DNA of 64,000 bases from Blastomyces gilchristii SLH14081 (Eukaryota > Ascomycota > Eurotiomycetes > Onygenales > Ajellomycetaceae): contig NW_003101663.1 of NCBI RefSeq assembly GCF_000003855.2, forward strand, positions 816,403-880,402, written 5' to 3'. The translations under genes were made by a program, and so were the position numbers. A model generated the notes under the pieces. That model was not told where the DNA came from. It saw nothing but the letters and a program-made list of their open reading frames with translations, and searched no databases. Positions 35,570 to 48,401 of this stretch are shown here, piece after piece; the first letter of the stretch is position 1; the number at the start of each line of letters is the position of its first letter.

Positions 35570-36560
35570 GATGTCTATACTCTTTATATCTAAGATGAAT
35601 GATAGGCTACATCTATGTGTAGACTACAGAGGTCTCAATAAGATAATAGTTAAGAATTACTATTTATTATTATTAATTAACAAGATGATTAATTGATTAT
35701 CTGAAGTAAAGATATTCTCAAAGATTGATATATGAAATATCTATTATAGAATCAGAGTTAATGAAGATAATGTTTGAAAAACAGCTTTTTATATCAAGTA
35801 TAGTAATTTTGAATATCTTGTTTTATCTTTTAATCTTTGTAATACTTCAGTCATCTTTCAGATCTATATAAATGAGACACTGCAGAGTCTTGTCAATGTC
35901 TTCTATATAGTATACTTGAATAACATTCTAATCTTCTTGAAATCAGAGAAAGAACATGATATTCATGTTCAAGAAGTATTGAGTCACTTGAAACAGTATC
36001 AACTCTATATAAATACTGAAAAATGCTTATTCTACATACAGAAGATTGATTTCTTAGGTTATATTATTAAGATAAATGACATTTCAATGAACAGAAGCTG
36101 AATCTCTGTCATTGAGAACTGATCAGTGTTATGAATGTACTATGAGATGCAGGTGTTTCTAGAATTTGCAAATTTCTACAGATAATTCATCTATATATAT
36201 TCACAGATTACTGTCTCTCTTACAGATCTGTTAAAGAGAAGTGTGAAAGATAGAAAAATGAAATTATTTATTCTCACTCAAGACACTGTGCAGATGTTTG
36301 TAGAATTAAAATAAGCTTTCACAGATATTATAATACTGAATCACTTTAATTCTGACTTATTTAGTCAGTGTGAGACTGATATATTTAGAAATGAGATCTG
36401 TGAAATCTTTTTATAGTTGATATCAGAGATCTTTCAATATTAAAAGAATCAGAAAATAATTATTTCTGAGAAAACAGATAATAAATTATCTGTGAGAGAA
36501 GACTTTTTCATAGAGTTTATAAAACACTATGAATAAAGATCAGTAATCTTCTTCTTCAAG
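35570..36560 (+). pseudogene. G1 reverse transcriptase/RNase H remnant
   Basis: RT blocks in order: LHLCVDYRGLNKI (35605-35645), FSKIDI, then 35916-36101 with the palm and the FLGYII motif. The catalytic YLDD is YLNN here (around 35913-35926), and several Trp positions are TGA. 36240-36420 continues with the connection region (LFILTQDTVQMF), also present in the minus copy at 53474-53274. The reading order gag-RT-integrase puts it in Ty3/gypsy. Confidence 0.85.
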
Positions 36561-37299
36561 AAGTTATTACTTATACAGAGAAGATATAATACTTATAATC
36601 AGAAGATATTAATAATTATCAAATTCTTTAAGATCTGATAATATTATCTTCAGAGTAGTAAGTACTCAGTGTAAGTTCTCACTGATCATATAAATCTATA
36701 TTACTTCTTGATAATAAAGAGCTTAACAGAATGTTAAGTCAGATGAGCAGAGCTGCTTTTAAAGTATGATTTCTATATCTGATACTATTCAGATCAGCTT
36801 AACTCTGTTAATACACTATTTAAACAGTCTGATTATAATATTATTAATATGAAGAAGAATTCTATAAAAGAATCTCTGTTATCACTGCAGAAGAAGCTGA
36901 CTACAGAGAATTGAAATTCTCTGAAGCTTGAGAATAGCACTGAAGAGACAGCTATATAACTCAGTATAGAAGATGAAAGAAAATTCAGATCTCTGTAGAG
37001 AACTAATACTGAAGATTATAAGCTTCTCATATTATATCTTACAATTATTAAATTAATAAAGAATGAAATGATCTACAATCTTTTAATCTGACTACTTTTA
37101 AAATTTATTAATAAGTTATAGAAGAAGAATATCTCTACTACAGCTTAAATTCAGAAGTTGAAGAAGAAAGAATTCAGTTTGAACTTAAAAGAGACAGACT
37201 CTGAGTGAGACAGTGCTACTAAGAAATCAAGTTACTGATAACTAGAAGAATATAAACTTCTACTACTGAATGATTCAGTCTTCATCTCTTATAGTAGAG

Positions 37300-37870
37300 T
37301 GATATATCAGAAGTTATTAAGAATTTATTATAATAATTCTTATACAGAGTACTTTAAGTTAGAGAAGACTGAGAAGCTTCTAAAATACAAATATACTTAA
37401 AACAAGCTTTAGATAGATATTAAAGAGTATATTAAAACTTACAATATCTGTTAAAGAATAAAGATCTCATAGTATAAGTAATACAGTGAGTTAGTATCAC
37501 TGCCTGTTTCAAAGAACTTATAATAGAATCTATTAATGAATTTCATAGTTGATCTACTGAAGTCAACAAGAGTCAAAGAATATAACTTAATTTTGATTAT
37601 TATTGATTATTTTATAAAGATAATCAGATATATCTCTACTTATAAAAAGATTAAAATCTCTGAATTGACTGATCTATTTTTAGATATTATTATTTATAAT
37701 CATAGTGCTCTGAAATCATTGATAACAGATTAAGAATCTCTCTTTATCAGTAAATACTGATCAGCTTTTTACTATTATCTTATGATAAAATGTCTTCTCA
37801 GTACTGTATTTCATCTGCAGACTGATAGTCAGACTGAATATCAGAATTAGATACTAGAATAGTATTTTTA
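37300..37870 (+). pseudogene. G1 integrase remnant
   Basis: The frame at 37536-37733 reads MNFIVDLLKSTRVKEYNLIL then IIIDYFIKI, matching the start of the Ty3/gypsy integrase core. Downstream (about 37805) FHLQTDSQTE corresponds to the usual H-P-Q-T-D-G-Q-T-E block. Stops and transitions inactivate it. The minus copy carries the same domain at 43893-43669. Confidence 0.85.
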
Positions 37871-38465
37871 AGTGTTCTATTTATATTATCAGAATGATTA
37901 ACTTAAACATCTTCTAATCACTGAATTTATATATAATAATATAAAGAATGTAATCTTAAAGATATCTTCTTTCTATACTTATTATGAATATAATTCTTTA
38001 TTACTCAGTGATATCACAGACAATATTTTAAAGAGAGAAATAGATAGTCAGAATATTAGATAGATATAGAGAACAGAGTATCTCTCAGTATCAGAAGTAA
38101 AAGTGAGATTGAAACTTTTAAATAAAATTCATAAGAAGACAGTGAAAAGTATTTATTATACTTAGAAGTAATAGATAAAATATTATAATTGAAAACATCT
38201 TCTGATAAAGTTCTTAATAGAGAATTAAGTATTACTTTTAATAAAGAATATTAAGATAATAAGACTATATAAGAAGCTCAGTGAGTAGTGACTAGAACTC
38301 TTCTTAGTAATAAGAGTGATAAATAAGCAGATATATGAGTTAAAATTACTTATAGAATTGAAATTAATTTATTCTATTTTTCATATTTTCTATTTAAAGC
38401 TCTATAAGTAATACTCTGAGATAGAGCTATCTCAGTTAAATAATATTAAGATTGAGAGTAATACT

Positions 38466-38625
38466 AAATATCTTATAAAGAAAATATTGAATAAATGAAT
38501 ATATTACAGTAAGCTTCAATATCTTATTAAATGAGAAGAATATTCATTATTAGAGAATTTATAAAAACTGCTTAAGTATTTGAAAAATGCTGAGAAAGAG
38601 ATTATAAGCTATGAGATAGCTAGTA
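38466..38625 (+). pseudogene. G1 C-terminal chromodomain remnant
   Basis: The frame reads YLIKKILN then YYSKLQYLIK, a TGA where W is expected, EEYSLLENL and KLLKYLKNAEKEI. This follows the chromodomain pattern (aromatic...YLVKW.GY....W.P...L). It makes G1 a chromovirus; these domains guide integration to heterochromatin in known elements. Confidence 0.75.
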
Positions 38626-39699
38626 GAGATTGCTCTGTTATATATCAGAGACATTAAGTAAGAAATACTGCTTAAGACTTCTCATTTTTCTCAAAGAATT
38701 TTTTAAAGATAATCTTGCAGTAATAAGTCAGTATCTTATAGACTCTATAGCACTCTTCTTCTATTTTCTCTTAAAGAGTTTTTAGAAGTTTAATAAGACT
38801 ATATAAGTATAAAATTCCTGAAGCAGTTAAAAGAAAAGAGATATTTAAAACTAATAAAAAGATTAATATTATTAATCTGTAGACTGCTGCTATTCTAATA
38901 AGACTGCAGCTCATTAAAAAAGTAAAAAGAGAGATTAAAGTCTACTTATTAATAATCATACTTTTATTAAACTCATTCTTCACTGTTAAAGTCTCTAATA
39001 TCAGTATCTTTATCTATTAAGAAGTTAGTACTGTGATATCACAGAAGAGTATACTATAGAAGAGTATAAGAGATACTGAAAGTATTAACTTATTCACTTA
39101 TAAAATATCTCAGTTATCTGTTTTAACTGAAGTGAGATTCTCTTTAATCAGTGATTAATCTTTATAATACTTTTAATAATAACACTGACTGATCTTAAGA
39201 AGAGATCAGTCATTCTGAGATGTTTTTTTATCTTGAAGATTTATACTTTTATCTTCTTTTATAGATGAGTAAGAGAGATCTTCTCAGTCTTGATAAAATT
39301 TATCAATATTTAAAGCTCTGAGACTCTTACTCTGTACTGCTTGAGTATCTGAACTTCTTATCAGAGCTGATATGATGTCTTCTTATAGAGTAGATAATAC
39401 TTATAGAGAGATAGAAGTTGTTGTTACAGATGTAACAGAAATAATGAAAGTGAAAGAAGAGATAGATATACAAGATTTCTCTCTTCTTCAGCTGCTTAGT
39501 GCAGTATAGACAAGTGATGATATCAGTCAGAAGCTACACTGAAGCCTCTTCACAGAGAGAAGATAAAGAAACTGTGAAACTCTGTGAACTCAACTCAGCA
39601 GTATTCTGAGCAGGGCTCAGATGTGTCACAGAAGAAGAACTATAGATTGAGCTTCTTAAAGCTGCTGTCTCTGAAATCAAGCTCTTCTCAGAGTTCTCT

Positions 39700-40010
39700 C
39701 TGAATGATCACATAGGGTTATATATCACTGTGTTAATTGAGGGGGGGAGCAGCATTACAACAGTAGTGAGAGAGGCAGAGGAAGAACTGAACATGAATGA
39801 ACTAATCAGCAGAAGGGATAACACCTCACTGCAAGGTATAGTGACTGCCGCCGCAGCTGCAAGAGAAGCAGGAGAAGAAGAAGAAGATGTGACAATGAAA
39901 GTGATGCTTCTGTGATCTGTCAATACTGTCATCTCCATCTTCAATCAGGCTTTCTTGACAGTCACGGAGGCTGCAGCCGCATCATGAAGACATTTACTCA
40001 CTAGAAAACA
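39700..40010 (+). pseudogene. G1 3'-region extra ORF (sense), family unknown
   Basis: An open frame with GSSITTVVREAEEELN, SRRDNTSLQG, an Ala-rich run and a hydrophobic end. The inverted copy at 41702-41460 keeps the same frame (GSSIAMTVREAGNEPD, SRRDDTSLQG) and continues into an LTFLVIMETAAAP-like end. It lies between chromodomain and LTR, on the element sense strand, and is GC-richer than its surroundings. No known domain was recognised. Confidence 0.5.
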
Positions 40011-40461
40011 TCAGAATAAGCTCTTAATTGTCCTTCAAGAATGATACTCTTATACACTCACTATTACAATTGAGAAGAGGAGAAGAAAAATGTTTCACAG
40101 AAGAGAGAATCTTTTCAAAAAATTCTGTCACTACTGTTAACTTTGTCTTTAAAAACATATCACTTTTGCAGAGAATTTCATATATAGAACAGAGTATATT
40201 AGAAGATCTGTAAGTTACTTATTAACTATATTTTCCACATTTCAAATTGATATATAAGAAACCTACTTATCACATGTTTAATTTAAATATAGATGAGAAA
40301 GAAAGATCTATACAGTCAGTAGAAAAACTCATCTATTTCTTTATATCACATGCAGTATATGTACTATTAATTGATTAATAACTGTTGCTATACAACAAAG
40401 ATAATTTCTAATCTGATAATCTTAAGAGTATAGAGACTATACTCTTAAAGAGAAGATATAA

Positions 40462-40988
40462 TGTAGCGGAACTGAAGCAGTGACTAGTCAGCGGTGTCAT
40501 GTAGAAGTAGTTGTTTAAGAAGTCATATAAGTGAGCTTGACTATCTTGCTTGAATAGTGAGCTTGTAGGCTACAGAGTTATTGTAAGAATATCACAGATA
40601 TGATACTTAGTATACTAAGAAGATTGTATAAGACACACAGTAACTCTTATATATATTTCAGTAGAAGAAAAACAAATCACTGACTTCTTTTATAAAAAGC
40701 CAGCATCTAGCTATTCTATATAGATAATGAGTGAATTTCTTCTCTTATTTCATAAGTGAGAATAGCTAAAGTAATATCTCAGTGATATCTCACTGCTAAG
40801 AAAAAGTAATCTGCTGACCTCATATAAAAGCAGAGTTCTCATATTCATCAATCAAATCTTTTTATGATATATTCAAATGATGTCATAGAGTGATTGAAAA
40901 TCAGTTCAGACAGAATGAAATTATTCACATAAAAGTAATGAGTTATGTGAAACTGTAACAGAGTCTTAGTACAGTCAGAAGTGTGATA
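40462..40988 (-). repeat. G1 LTR copy B (3' LTR of the minus copy; centre of the inverted G1 pair)
   Basis: 527 bp; reads TGTAGCGGAACTGAAG at its left edge and ends GTGTGATA at the right, the reverse complement of LTR A and the same orientation as LTR C. On both sides lie inverted G1 internal ends (cttaaagagaagatat on the left; atattctcttctttaag on the right). Confidence 0.9.
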
Positions 40989-41442
40989 ATATTCTCTTCT
41001 TTAAGAGCATAGTTCTGATACTCTTAAGATTACTGAATTAGAAATTATCTTTGTTGTATAGCAATAGTTGTCAACTGATTGATAGTATATATACTGTATA
41101 AAGAAATAGATGAGTTATTCTACTGACTGTGTAGATCTTTCTTTTCTCATCTTCATTCAAATCAAACATATGATAAGTGAGTTTCTTATATATTAATTTA
41201 AAATGTGGAAAATGTAGTTAACAAGTAACTTACAGATCTCTCAATATATTTTATTCTATATATGAAATTCTCTGTAAAAGTGATGTATTTTAGAGACAAA
41301 GCTAACAGTAGTGACAGAATTTTTTCAAAAAGATTCTTCTCTCTGTGATACATTTTTCTCCCTCTTCTTCTCATCTGTAATAGTGAGTGTATGAAAGTAT
41401 CATTCTTAAGAGACAATAAGAAGCTTATTCTGACATTTTCTA

Positions 41443-41724
41443 GTGAATAACAAACATCTTCATGGTGCAGCTGCGGTCTCCATAATCACTAAGAAAGTCA
41501 GATTGAAGGCAGCAGTATCAATGAGCTGCAGGAGTATCACTCTTATTATTACATCTTCTTCTGCTTCTCTTGCAGCTGTGATGATAGTTGCTGTGCCTTG
41601 TAGTGAAGTGTCATCCCTTCTGCTGACTGATGCATCTGCATCTGGTTCATTCCCTGCCTCTCTCACTGTCATTGCGATGCTGCTCCCTCTCTCAGTTAAC
41701 ATGATAATGTATGACCCTGTGTGA
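41443..41724 (-). pseudogene. G1 minus-copy 3'-region ORF, partner of 39700-40010
   Basis: Minus-strand frame 41702-41460, 80 residues, with GSSIAMTVREAGNEPDADAS, SRRDDTSLQG and a hydrophobic tail. The plus strand is open too (41443-41724). The sequence keeps more CG dinucleotides than the DNA around it. Function is unknown. Confidence 0.45.
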
Positions 41725-43668
41725 TCATTCAGAGAGAAACTCAGAAAGAGCTTGATTCTGAGAACAGTGACTCTGAGAAGCTCAATTCATAGTTTCTCTT
41801 TCACAGCACACTCAAGCCCTGCTTGAGATGCTGCTAAGTTGAGTTCACAGAGTCTCATGATTTCTTTATCTTCTCTCTGTGAGAAGGCTTCAGTGCAGTC
41901 TCTGACTGGCACTGCTACTTGTCTACACTGTATCAAGTAGCTGAAGAAAGAGAGGATTTTATATACTTACTTCTTCTCTTACTCTCATTATTTTCATTAT
42001 ATCTATAACAATGACTTCTATCTCTCTATAAATATTATCTTATCAGAAGACATTGTATCAGCTCTGATAAGAAGTCTAGATACTTAAGCAGTACAGAGTA
42101 AGAGTCTCAGAGCTTCAAGTATTGATGAATTCTATTAAGACTGAGAAGATCTCTCTTACTTATCTATAAAAGAAGATGAAAGTATAAGTCTCTAAGATGA
42201 AAAAACATCTCAGAATGACTGATCTTAAGAAGAGATCAGTCAGTATTATTATTAAAAGTATTATAAAGATTAATTACTAATTGAAGAGAATCTTACTTCA
42301 GTTAAAGCAGATAACTGAGATACTTTATAGTTAATAAGTCATACTTTAAGTATCTTATGTACTCTTCTGCAGAATGCTCTTCTGCAGTATTATATACTAA
42401 CTTCTTAATAGATAAAGATATCAGTGTCAGAGACTTTAACAGTGAAGAATAAGTTTAATAAGAAGATGATTATTAATAAGTAGACTCTGATCTCTCTTTT
42501 TACTTTTTCAGTGAGTTGTGACTCTATTAAAATAGTAGTGATTCACAGATTAATAATATTAATCTTTATTAATTTCAAATATTTCTTTCTTTTCTTATTA
42601 ACTGCTTCAGAAATTTTACACTTGTATAATCTTATTAAACTTCTAAAAAATTCTTTAAGAGAAAATAGAAGAAGAGTGTTATAAAGCTCATAAGATATCA
42701 GCTTATTACTATAAGATTATCTCTAAAAAACTCTTTAAGAAAAATGAGAAGTTTTAAGTAATATTTCTTACTCAATATCTCTAATATGTAATAAGACAGT
42801 CTCTACTAGCTATCTCATAGATTATAATCTCTTTCTCAGTATTTTTCAAATATTTAAACAGTTCTTATAAATTCTCTGATAATAAATAATCTTTTCATTT
42901 AATAAGATATTGAAGCTTGCTGTAATATATTCACTTATTTAATATTTTCTTCATAAGATATTCAGTATCACTCTTAATCTCAATATTATTCAGTCAAGAT
43001 GACTTTATTTCAGAACATTACTTATAGAGCTTTAAATAGAAAATGTGAAAAACAGAATAAATTGATTTTAATTCTATAAGTAATTTCAACTCATATATCT
43101 GTTTATTTATTACTCTTATTATCAGAAAAGATTCTAGTCACTACTCACTGAGCTTCTTATACAGTCTTATTATCTTGATATTCTTTACTGAAAGTAGTAC
43201 TTGATTCTCTATTAAGAACTTCATTGAAAGATGTTTTCAATTATAGTATTTTATCTATTACTTCTAGACATAGTGAATACTTTTCACTGTCTTCTTATAA
43301 ATTTTATTCAAAAGTTTCAATCTCACTTTTACTTTTAATACTGAGAGATACTTTATTCTCTGTATCTGTTTAATATTCTGACTGTCTATTCTCTTCTTTA
43401 AAATATTGTCTACAATGTCACTGAGTAATGAAGAATTATATTTATAATAAGTATAGAAAGAAGATATCTTTAAGATTGTATTCTTTATATTATTATATAT
43501 AAATTCAGTGATTAGAAGATGTTTGAGTCAATCATTCTGATAATATAAATAAAATACTTAAAGATGCTATTCTAGTATCTGATTCTGATATTCAGTCTGA
43601 TCATCAGTCTGTGAATAGAATACAGTACTGAGAAGATGTCTTATTATAAGATAATAGTAAAAAGTTAA

Positions 43669-43893
43669 CTAGTATTTATTGATGAAGAGGAATTCTTGAT
43701 CTGTTATTAATAATTTCAAAACACTGTGATTATAAATAATGATATTTAAAAACAGATCAGTTAATTCAGAGACTTTAATCTTTTTATAAATAGAAATATA
43801 TCTAATTATCTTTATAAAGTAGTTAACAATGACTAAAATTAAGTCATATTCTTTGACTCTTATCAACTTCAGTAGATTAACTATGAAATTCAT
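43669..43893 (-). pseudogene. G1 minus-copy integrase remnant
   Basis: 74-residue open frame beginning MNFIVNLLKLIRVKEYDLIL and reaching a ...LITDQEF end. It is colinear with the plus-copy integrase at 37536. The surrounding frame is broken by stops. Confidence 0.8.
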
Positions 43894-44968
43894 TGATAGA
43901 TTCTGTTATAAGCTCTTTAAAACAGGCAGTGATATTAACTCACTATATTACTTATACTGCAGAATCTTTATTCTTTAATAGATATTATAAGTCTTAATAT
44001 ACTCTTTAACATCTGCTCAGAGCTTGTCTTAAATGTATTTATATTTTAGAAGCTTCTCAGTCTTCTCTAATCTAAAGTGCTCTGTATGAAAATTATTATG
44101 ATAAATTCTCAATAACTTCTGACACACTGCTCTACTATAAGAGATGAAGACTGAATCATTCAGCAGTAGAAGTTCACATTCTTCTAGTTATCAGTGACTT
44201 GATTTCTTAGCAGTATCATTCTGCTCAGAGTCTGTCTCTTTCAAGTTTAAATTGAACTCTTTCTTCTTCAACTTCTGAATTTAAGCTGTAGTAGAGATAT
44301 TCTTCTTCTATAACTCATTAATGAATTTCAAAAGTAGTCAGATTGAAAGATTGTAGACTGTTTTATTCTTTATCAATTTAATAGTTGTAAGATATAATAT
44401 AAGAAGCTTATAATCTTCAGTGTTAGTTCTCTGTGAGAATCTGAGTTTTCTTTCATCTTCTATACTGAGTTGCACAGCTGTCTCTTCAGCACTGTTTCTG
44501 AGCTTTAGAGAACTTTAACTCTCTGCAGTCAGCTTCTTCTGCAGTAATAACAGAGATTCTTTTATAGAATTCTTCTTCACATTAATGATATTATAATCAG
44601 ACTGTTTAGATAATATATCAGTGAGATTAAGCTGATCTGAATGATATTGAATATAGAAATCATACTCTGAAAGCAGCTTCACTTATCTGGCTTAATATTC
44701 TATCAAGCTCTTTATTATCAAGAAGTAACATAGATTTATATGATCAGTGAGAACTTACACTGAGTACTTACTACTCTGAAGATAATATTGCCAGATCTTA
44801 AAGAATTTAATAATTACTAATATCTTCTGATCATAAGTATTATATCTTCTCTGTATAAGTGATAACTTCTTGAAGAAGAAGATCACTGATCTTCATTCAC
44901 AGTATCTTATAGACTCTGTGAAAAAGTCTTCTCTCATAGATAATTCATTATCTATTTTCTCAGAAGTG

Positions 44969-45152
44969 TGTGATTCAAAGGTTGCTTAAGCCTGCGTATG
45001 ATTACAGGCGTACGCCGGCTTCTTATATATTGTAATATCGTACGCTAAATTAATTAGCAGCCACTATGACCCCTTTACACTTGTACATATATGCTAGTAG
45101 TTCAGAAGCAGCTGCATTATTATCTGACAGTTATATATTCTTCTGAACCACA
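44969..45152 (-). repeat. G2 3' LTR
   Basis: 184 bp, same boundaries as the right LTR and many transitions relative to it. It is adjoined inside by a polypurine tract on the minus strand. Confidence 0.93.
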
Positions 45153-45685
45153 TCCTCTCTTATCAGATTCAGTCACACTCACATGACTATATTGTACACT
45201 CTAGCTTCATGCGGATTAGCTTGTCACTAGTGTTTCATAATTGTGTGACCTATCTCTGATTTGGCTAGTATTCTGTGTACACTCTCACAAAGAAACTTTC
45301 ACTATATTATATCACTCATTCACTAACTTTTTTTATTCTTCAACTATCTTCTTCATCATCATCATCATTGAATGTTACTATCTCATTCAAGATTTCTATC
45401 TCTTCTTCTGTTCAACTCTTTTCATCTGTTTATCTATCACATTGTACATGTTTCTGATAATGATCTTCTGTTTTCATAACAAGTATTATTGTAGTGCTCA
45501 TACCAGGCAGTTCATTAGCAGTAAGTGTAATGTGTTGTGAAATGTATGTGATCAGAACTTGTTTATCTTCTAACAATTGTCAGAACATACTATTATGAAT
45601 GACACACCTTCTTTATCTTCTTATATACTCTCAATCATTTTCTTCTCAGCGGGTTTCTGATCATGTTTTTCTGACATGATTTTGC

Positions 45686-47184
45686 ATGAACACAGATACT
45701 GATATGTTTGTTTTTATTTATATAGAATTTTCACATGTTGACAGATCTGTGTCTGCTGATGATAGTGAACTCAATATTGAATCATTGATTGAGAACCTGA
45801 AGAACATGATAATGAAGAAATTGTCTATATCATATGTGACTGAGTCTTCTGTGTCTCTCTCTGTTCCTTCTGTTTCTTTCTCTGCTGCTCTCTCTCAATC
45901 TTCTACACCTGTCTCTGTGTCTGATTCTCCCGCTTCTGCTACTTCTGTTCCTGTGACTCTCACTTCTGCTACTTCTGCTCCCCCTGGTTTTGCTGTCTCT
46001 GCTTTTGTTATCAGCTCTCTCTGTTTCAAGGAGATATTGTATAGACTTGGTGAATCACATTTCTCAGTATGTACACTCTCATTCTTCTTGTCAATCTCTA
46101 GAACAATCTATTGTATAAAGACAGTATATGACACAACTATCTGAAGCTCAGTCACAGATGTTAATTATTACATTCATTTTAAATATTCATGATGAGATAA
46201 TTATCTGTTCATCTCAGAGAATCACTTCTCTTTTCAACAGTGTTGAGATTATAAGTTTTTTTCTTTTTCATCTTTTCTTTCTAACACTGATTTTTCTGTT
46301 CTTAGAGAAAATTATTATGAGTTTTACTGTGCATGAAGTTGTGATATTCACAGATATCAAGAAACTTTTTACAACTGTAAAGTTCAATATTGCAGAGACA
46401 TTCACTCTGATAAATTTCTTTGAAATGATAGATCTATATCAGTCTATTCTCTGATATCTGTCATCTAACTTTGTGATACAGACAAAAGATATCTGTGTTT
46501 TCAGAAACAGAAACATGAATATTATACTCTTTTACACCCGCGGGTGTGAGGCTCATACACCTTGTCTGAGATGTTGTCATGAGAATGAGCTGTTCACATG
46601 CTGTGTTCTGCTTTCTGCATTCTCTCATGTCTCTCTCTCTCTTTCTGAGAAGTCTCATGTGTGTTGTAATTACATGTATAATTCTAAGATTAGTGAGTGT
46701 TCATTCAGTAATTGTTATCTCTGCTTTTACAATTTTTGTACACTAACAATGATTCTTAGTTGCTTCAGTGTCAGAGATTATTCTCATTGAAGATGATAAC
46801 ATTACTGAGACTATCTTCTTCTATTCTCAAGCTTCTCTCATTGCTTTCTCTCTCTCTCTTACAGAGAAGGTTGTGTGCACACTGAGTTATAAGTATTCAG
46901 CTCTGAGTGACTCTCACTGTCATTTGTCTGATTCTGTACTTTCTTCTTCTTCTGTTTCTTTCATCTCTGTTCTCTCTGTCCTGGCTTCTGATCCTGCGGG
47001 TCTCACACTCTTCTTCAATTTCTCTATGCATACACATGCGCATTTCTATATTAACATTCCAGTCAATCTTGCAATAAATGATATTAATGTTATATACAGA
47101 GTGATAGAGAAATCAGAAGCATGTATGATATTGTTACAAGAGCAGCTTATAATTCTTGAATCTCTTATAGATCTCAAGTTTTGA
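45686..47184 (+). CDS. Antisense multi-ORF region of G2 (unknown protein, possible Cys-cluster)
   Basis: On the strand opposite to gag-pol, between integrase and 3' LTR, frames run 45686-46144 (152 aa), 46128-46454, 46473-46790 (105 aa) and 46768-47184 (138 aa). The first is Ser/Thr/Ala-rich and colinear with the ORF at 32469 in the other G2 copy. The third has cysteines spaced as CEAHTPCLRCC...CC...CC, reminiscent of a small Cys cluster. The last is Ser-rich and ends in a Leu-rich, coiled-coil-like stretch (IEKSEACMILLQEQLIILES). Together they look like one mutated gene, but splicing or frameshifts are needed and no known family fits. Antisense ORFs at this place are known from plant Tat/Retand elements. 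Confidence 0.4.
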
Positions 47185-48401
47185 GATTTCTTTTATTTTT
47201 GATGTTTTTCAGGTGACATGGCATTGAAAATAGATTAAACATGTGATATATGAAAATGAATGAGATATGTATAATAATATTTATCTTTTTACAGCTGACT
47301 CTTACAGTTGATGATTAATTCATTATTTCTTTTCTTTTCTTACACTTTTTCTTTATCTGCTAGTCACTACTCTTACACAATCTCTATATAATACAGTGTT
47401 TAGTGACTAGATTCAGCAGCTTTCATCTTTGTGATTCTGTCTTGTGTATTATACTGTCTCTCTTCACTCACTCAGATTACTACAGTGAACAGTTCATTAA
47501 AACTAATCTTGTCTGATCTCTGAGTGTTCTCAGAGATTAAGATGACTTGATCTCATATGTTTACAGATGTTTCAGATAGTTTGTTCTCTGTAATCTCTGT
47601 GATTGAACTGATGTAAACAGTCAAATTCAACTCTGAATCTCTTTTTCTTCTGTAATCTGACTCACATGTAAGTCTGCTGCTCTGAGACTGCTCTTTACTA
47701 TGTTGTATCTACTGTCTGTGATATGTTATCATATAATCAGCTACAGTCTTATCACTTATTGAAGTATAGCATTCATCTGATTTCTTTATTGCTTCTCATT
47801 CTTTTCTTATAATTATGAAAAGATTGAAATAAGTGAGATTATCTGATTTGTAAGTGTCTATGATTTCTCTTACTTTGTGAGACTTTTCAATTATAAGTCT
47901 CTTCTTTTTCAACACTGACAATAGTGCTGTAAATAATTATAATTCACTCAGGTCTTACATCTTTACTTTTATAAGTTGTGAATTATTAATTAAGTTGTAT
48001 AAGACTTGTCTCTCTGATTCTTTCAATGTATACATTCTCAGAGAATGTGATTTGAGTATCTTATATGACTCAAATCACCTAGGTTGAAACTTCTCAGAAC
48101 TCTCATTGTGTATGAGAACTCATATTCTCATCTTGAGACTCAATTTCTTAACAAGTGAGTCTTGTATTCTTTTCAATTGAATTGCTCAGTTCAGGAGTAA
48201 CTCATTAGCTTTTATGCATGTGTGACTGATCTCTTTCAATCTTGGTTCTGCATCTACAACTGTTGTTTCCTTCCTCATCTTTTTCAAAGCATTCTCTGAA
48301 ATGCACGGATGCAATTCATACAACAGATAGAATGATGAATGCTTGAAGACTGCATACTGTTGAATTTACATGGTCAATAGCACCTGCCTGAGATATTCAT
48401 C

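Larger units (their letters stand above)
33190..40461 (+). mobile_element. G1 plus copy: chromodomain Ty3/gypsy retrotransposon lacking a correctly oriented 3' LTR
   Basis: Starts with a 528-bp LTR (33190-33717). Order of remnants: gag, RT, RNase H, integrase, chromodomain, then a 1.8-kb 3' region. This is the Ty3/gypsy order. Many tryptophan codons are now TGA and the RT catalytic Asp pair is Asn-Asn, so the copy is dead. At 40461 the internal DNA ends in a purine-rich tract and meets an LTR in the opposite orientation instead of its own 3' LTR. Length plus one LTR would be about 7.8 kb, the same as the minus copy once its insertions are removed. Confidence 0.92.
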
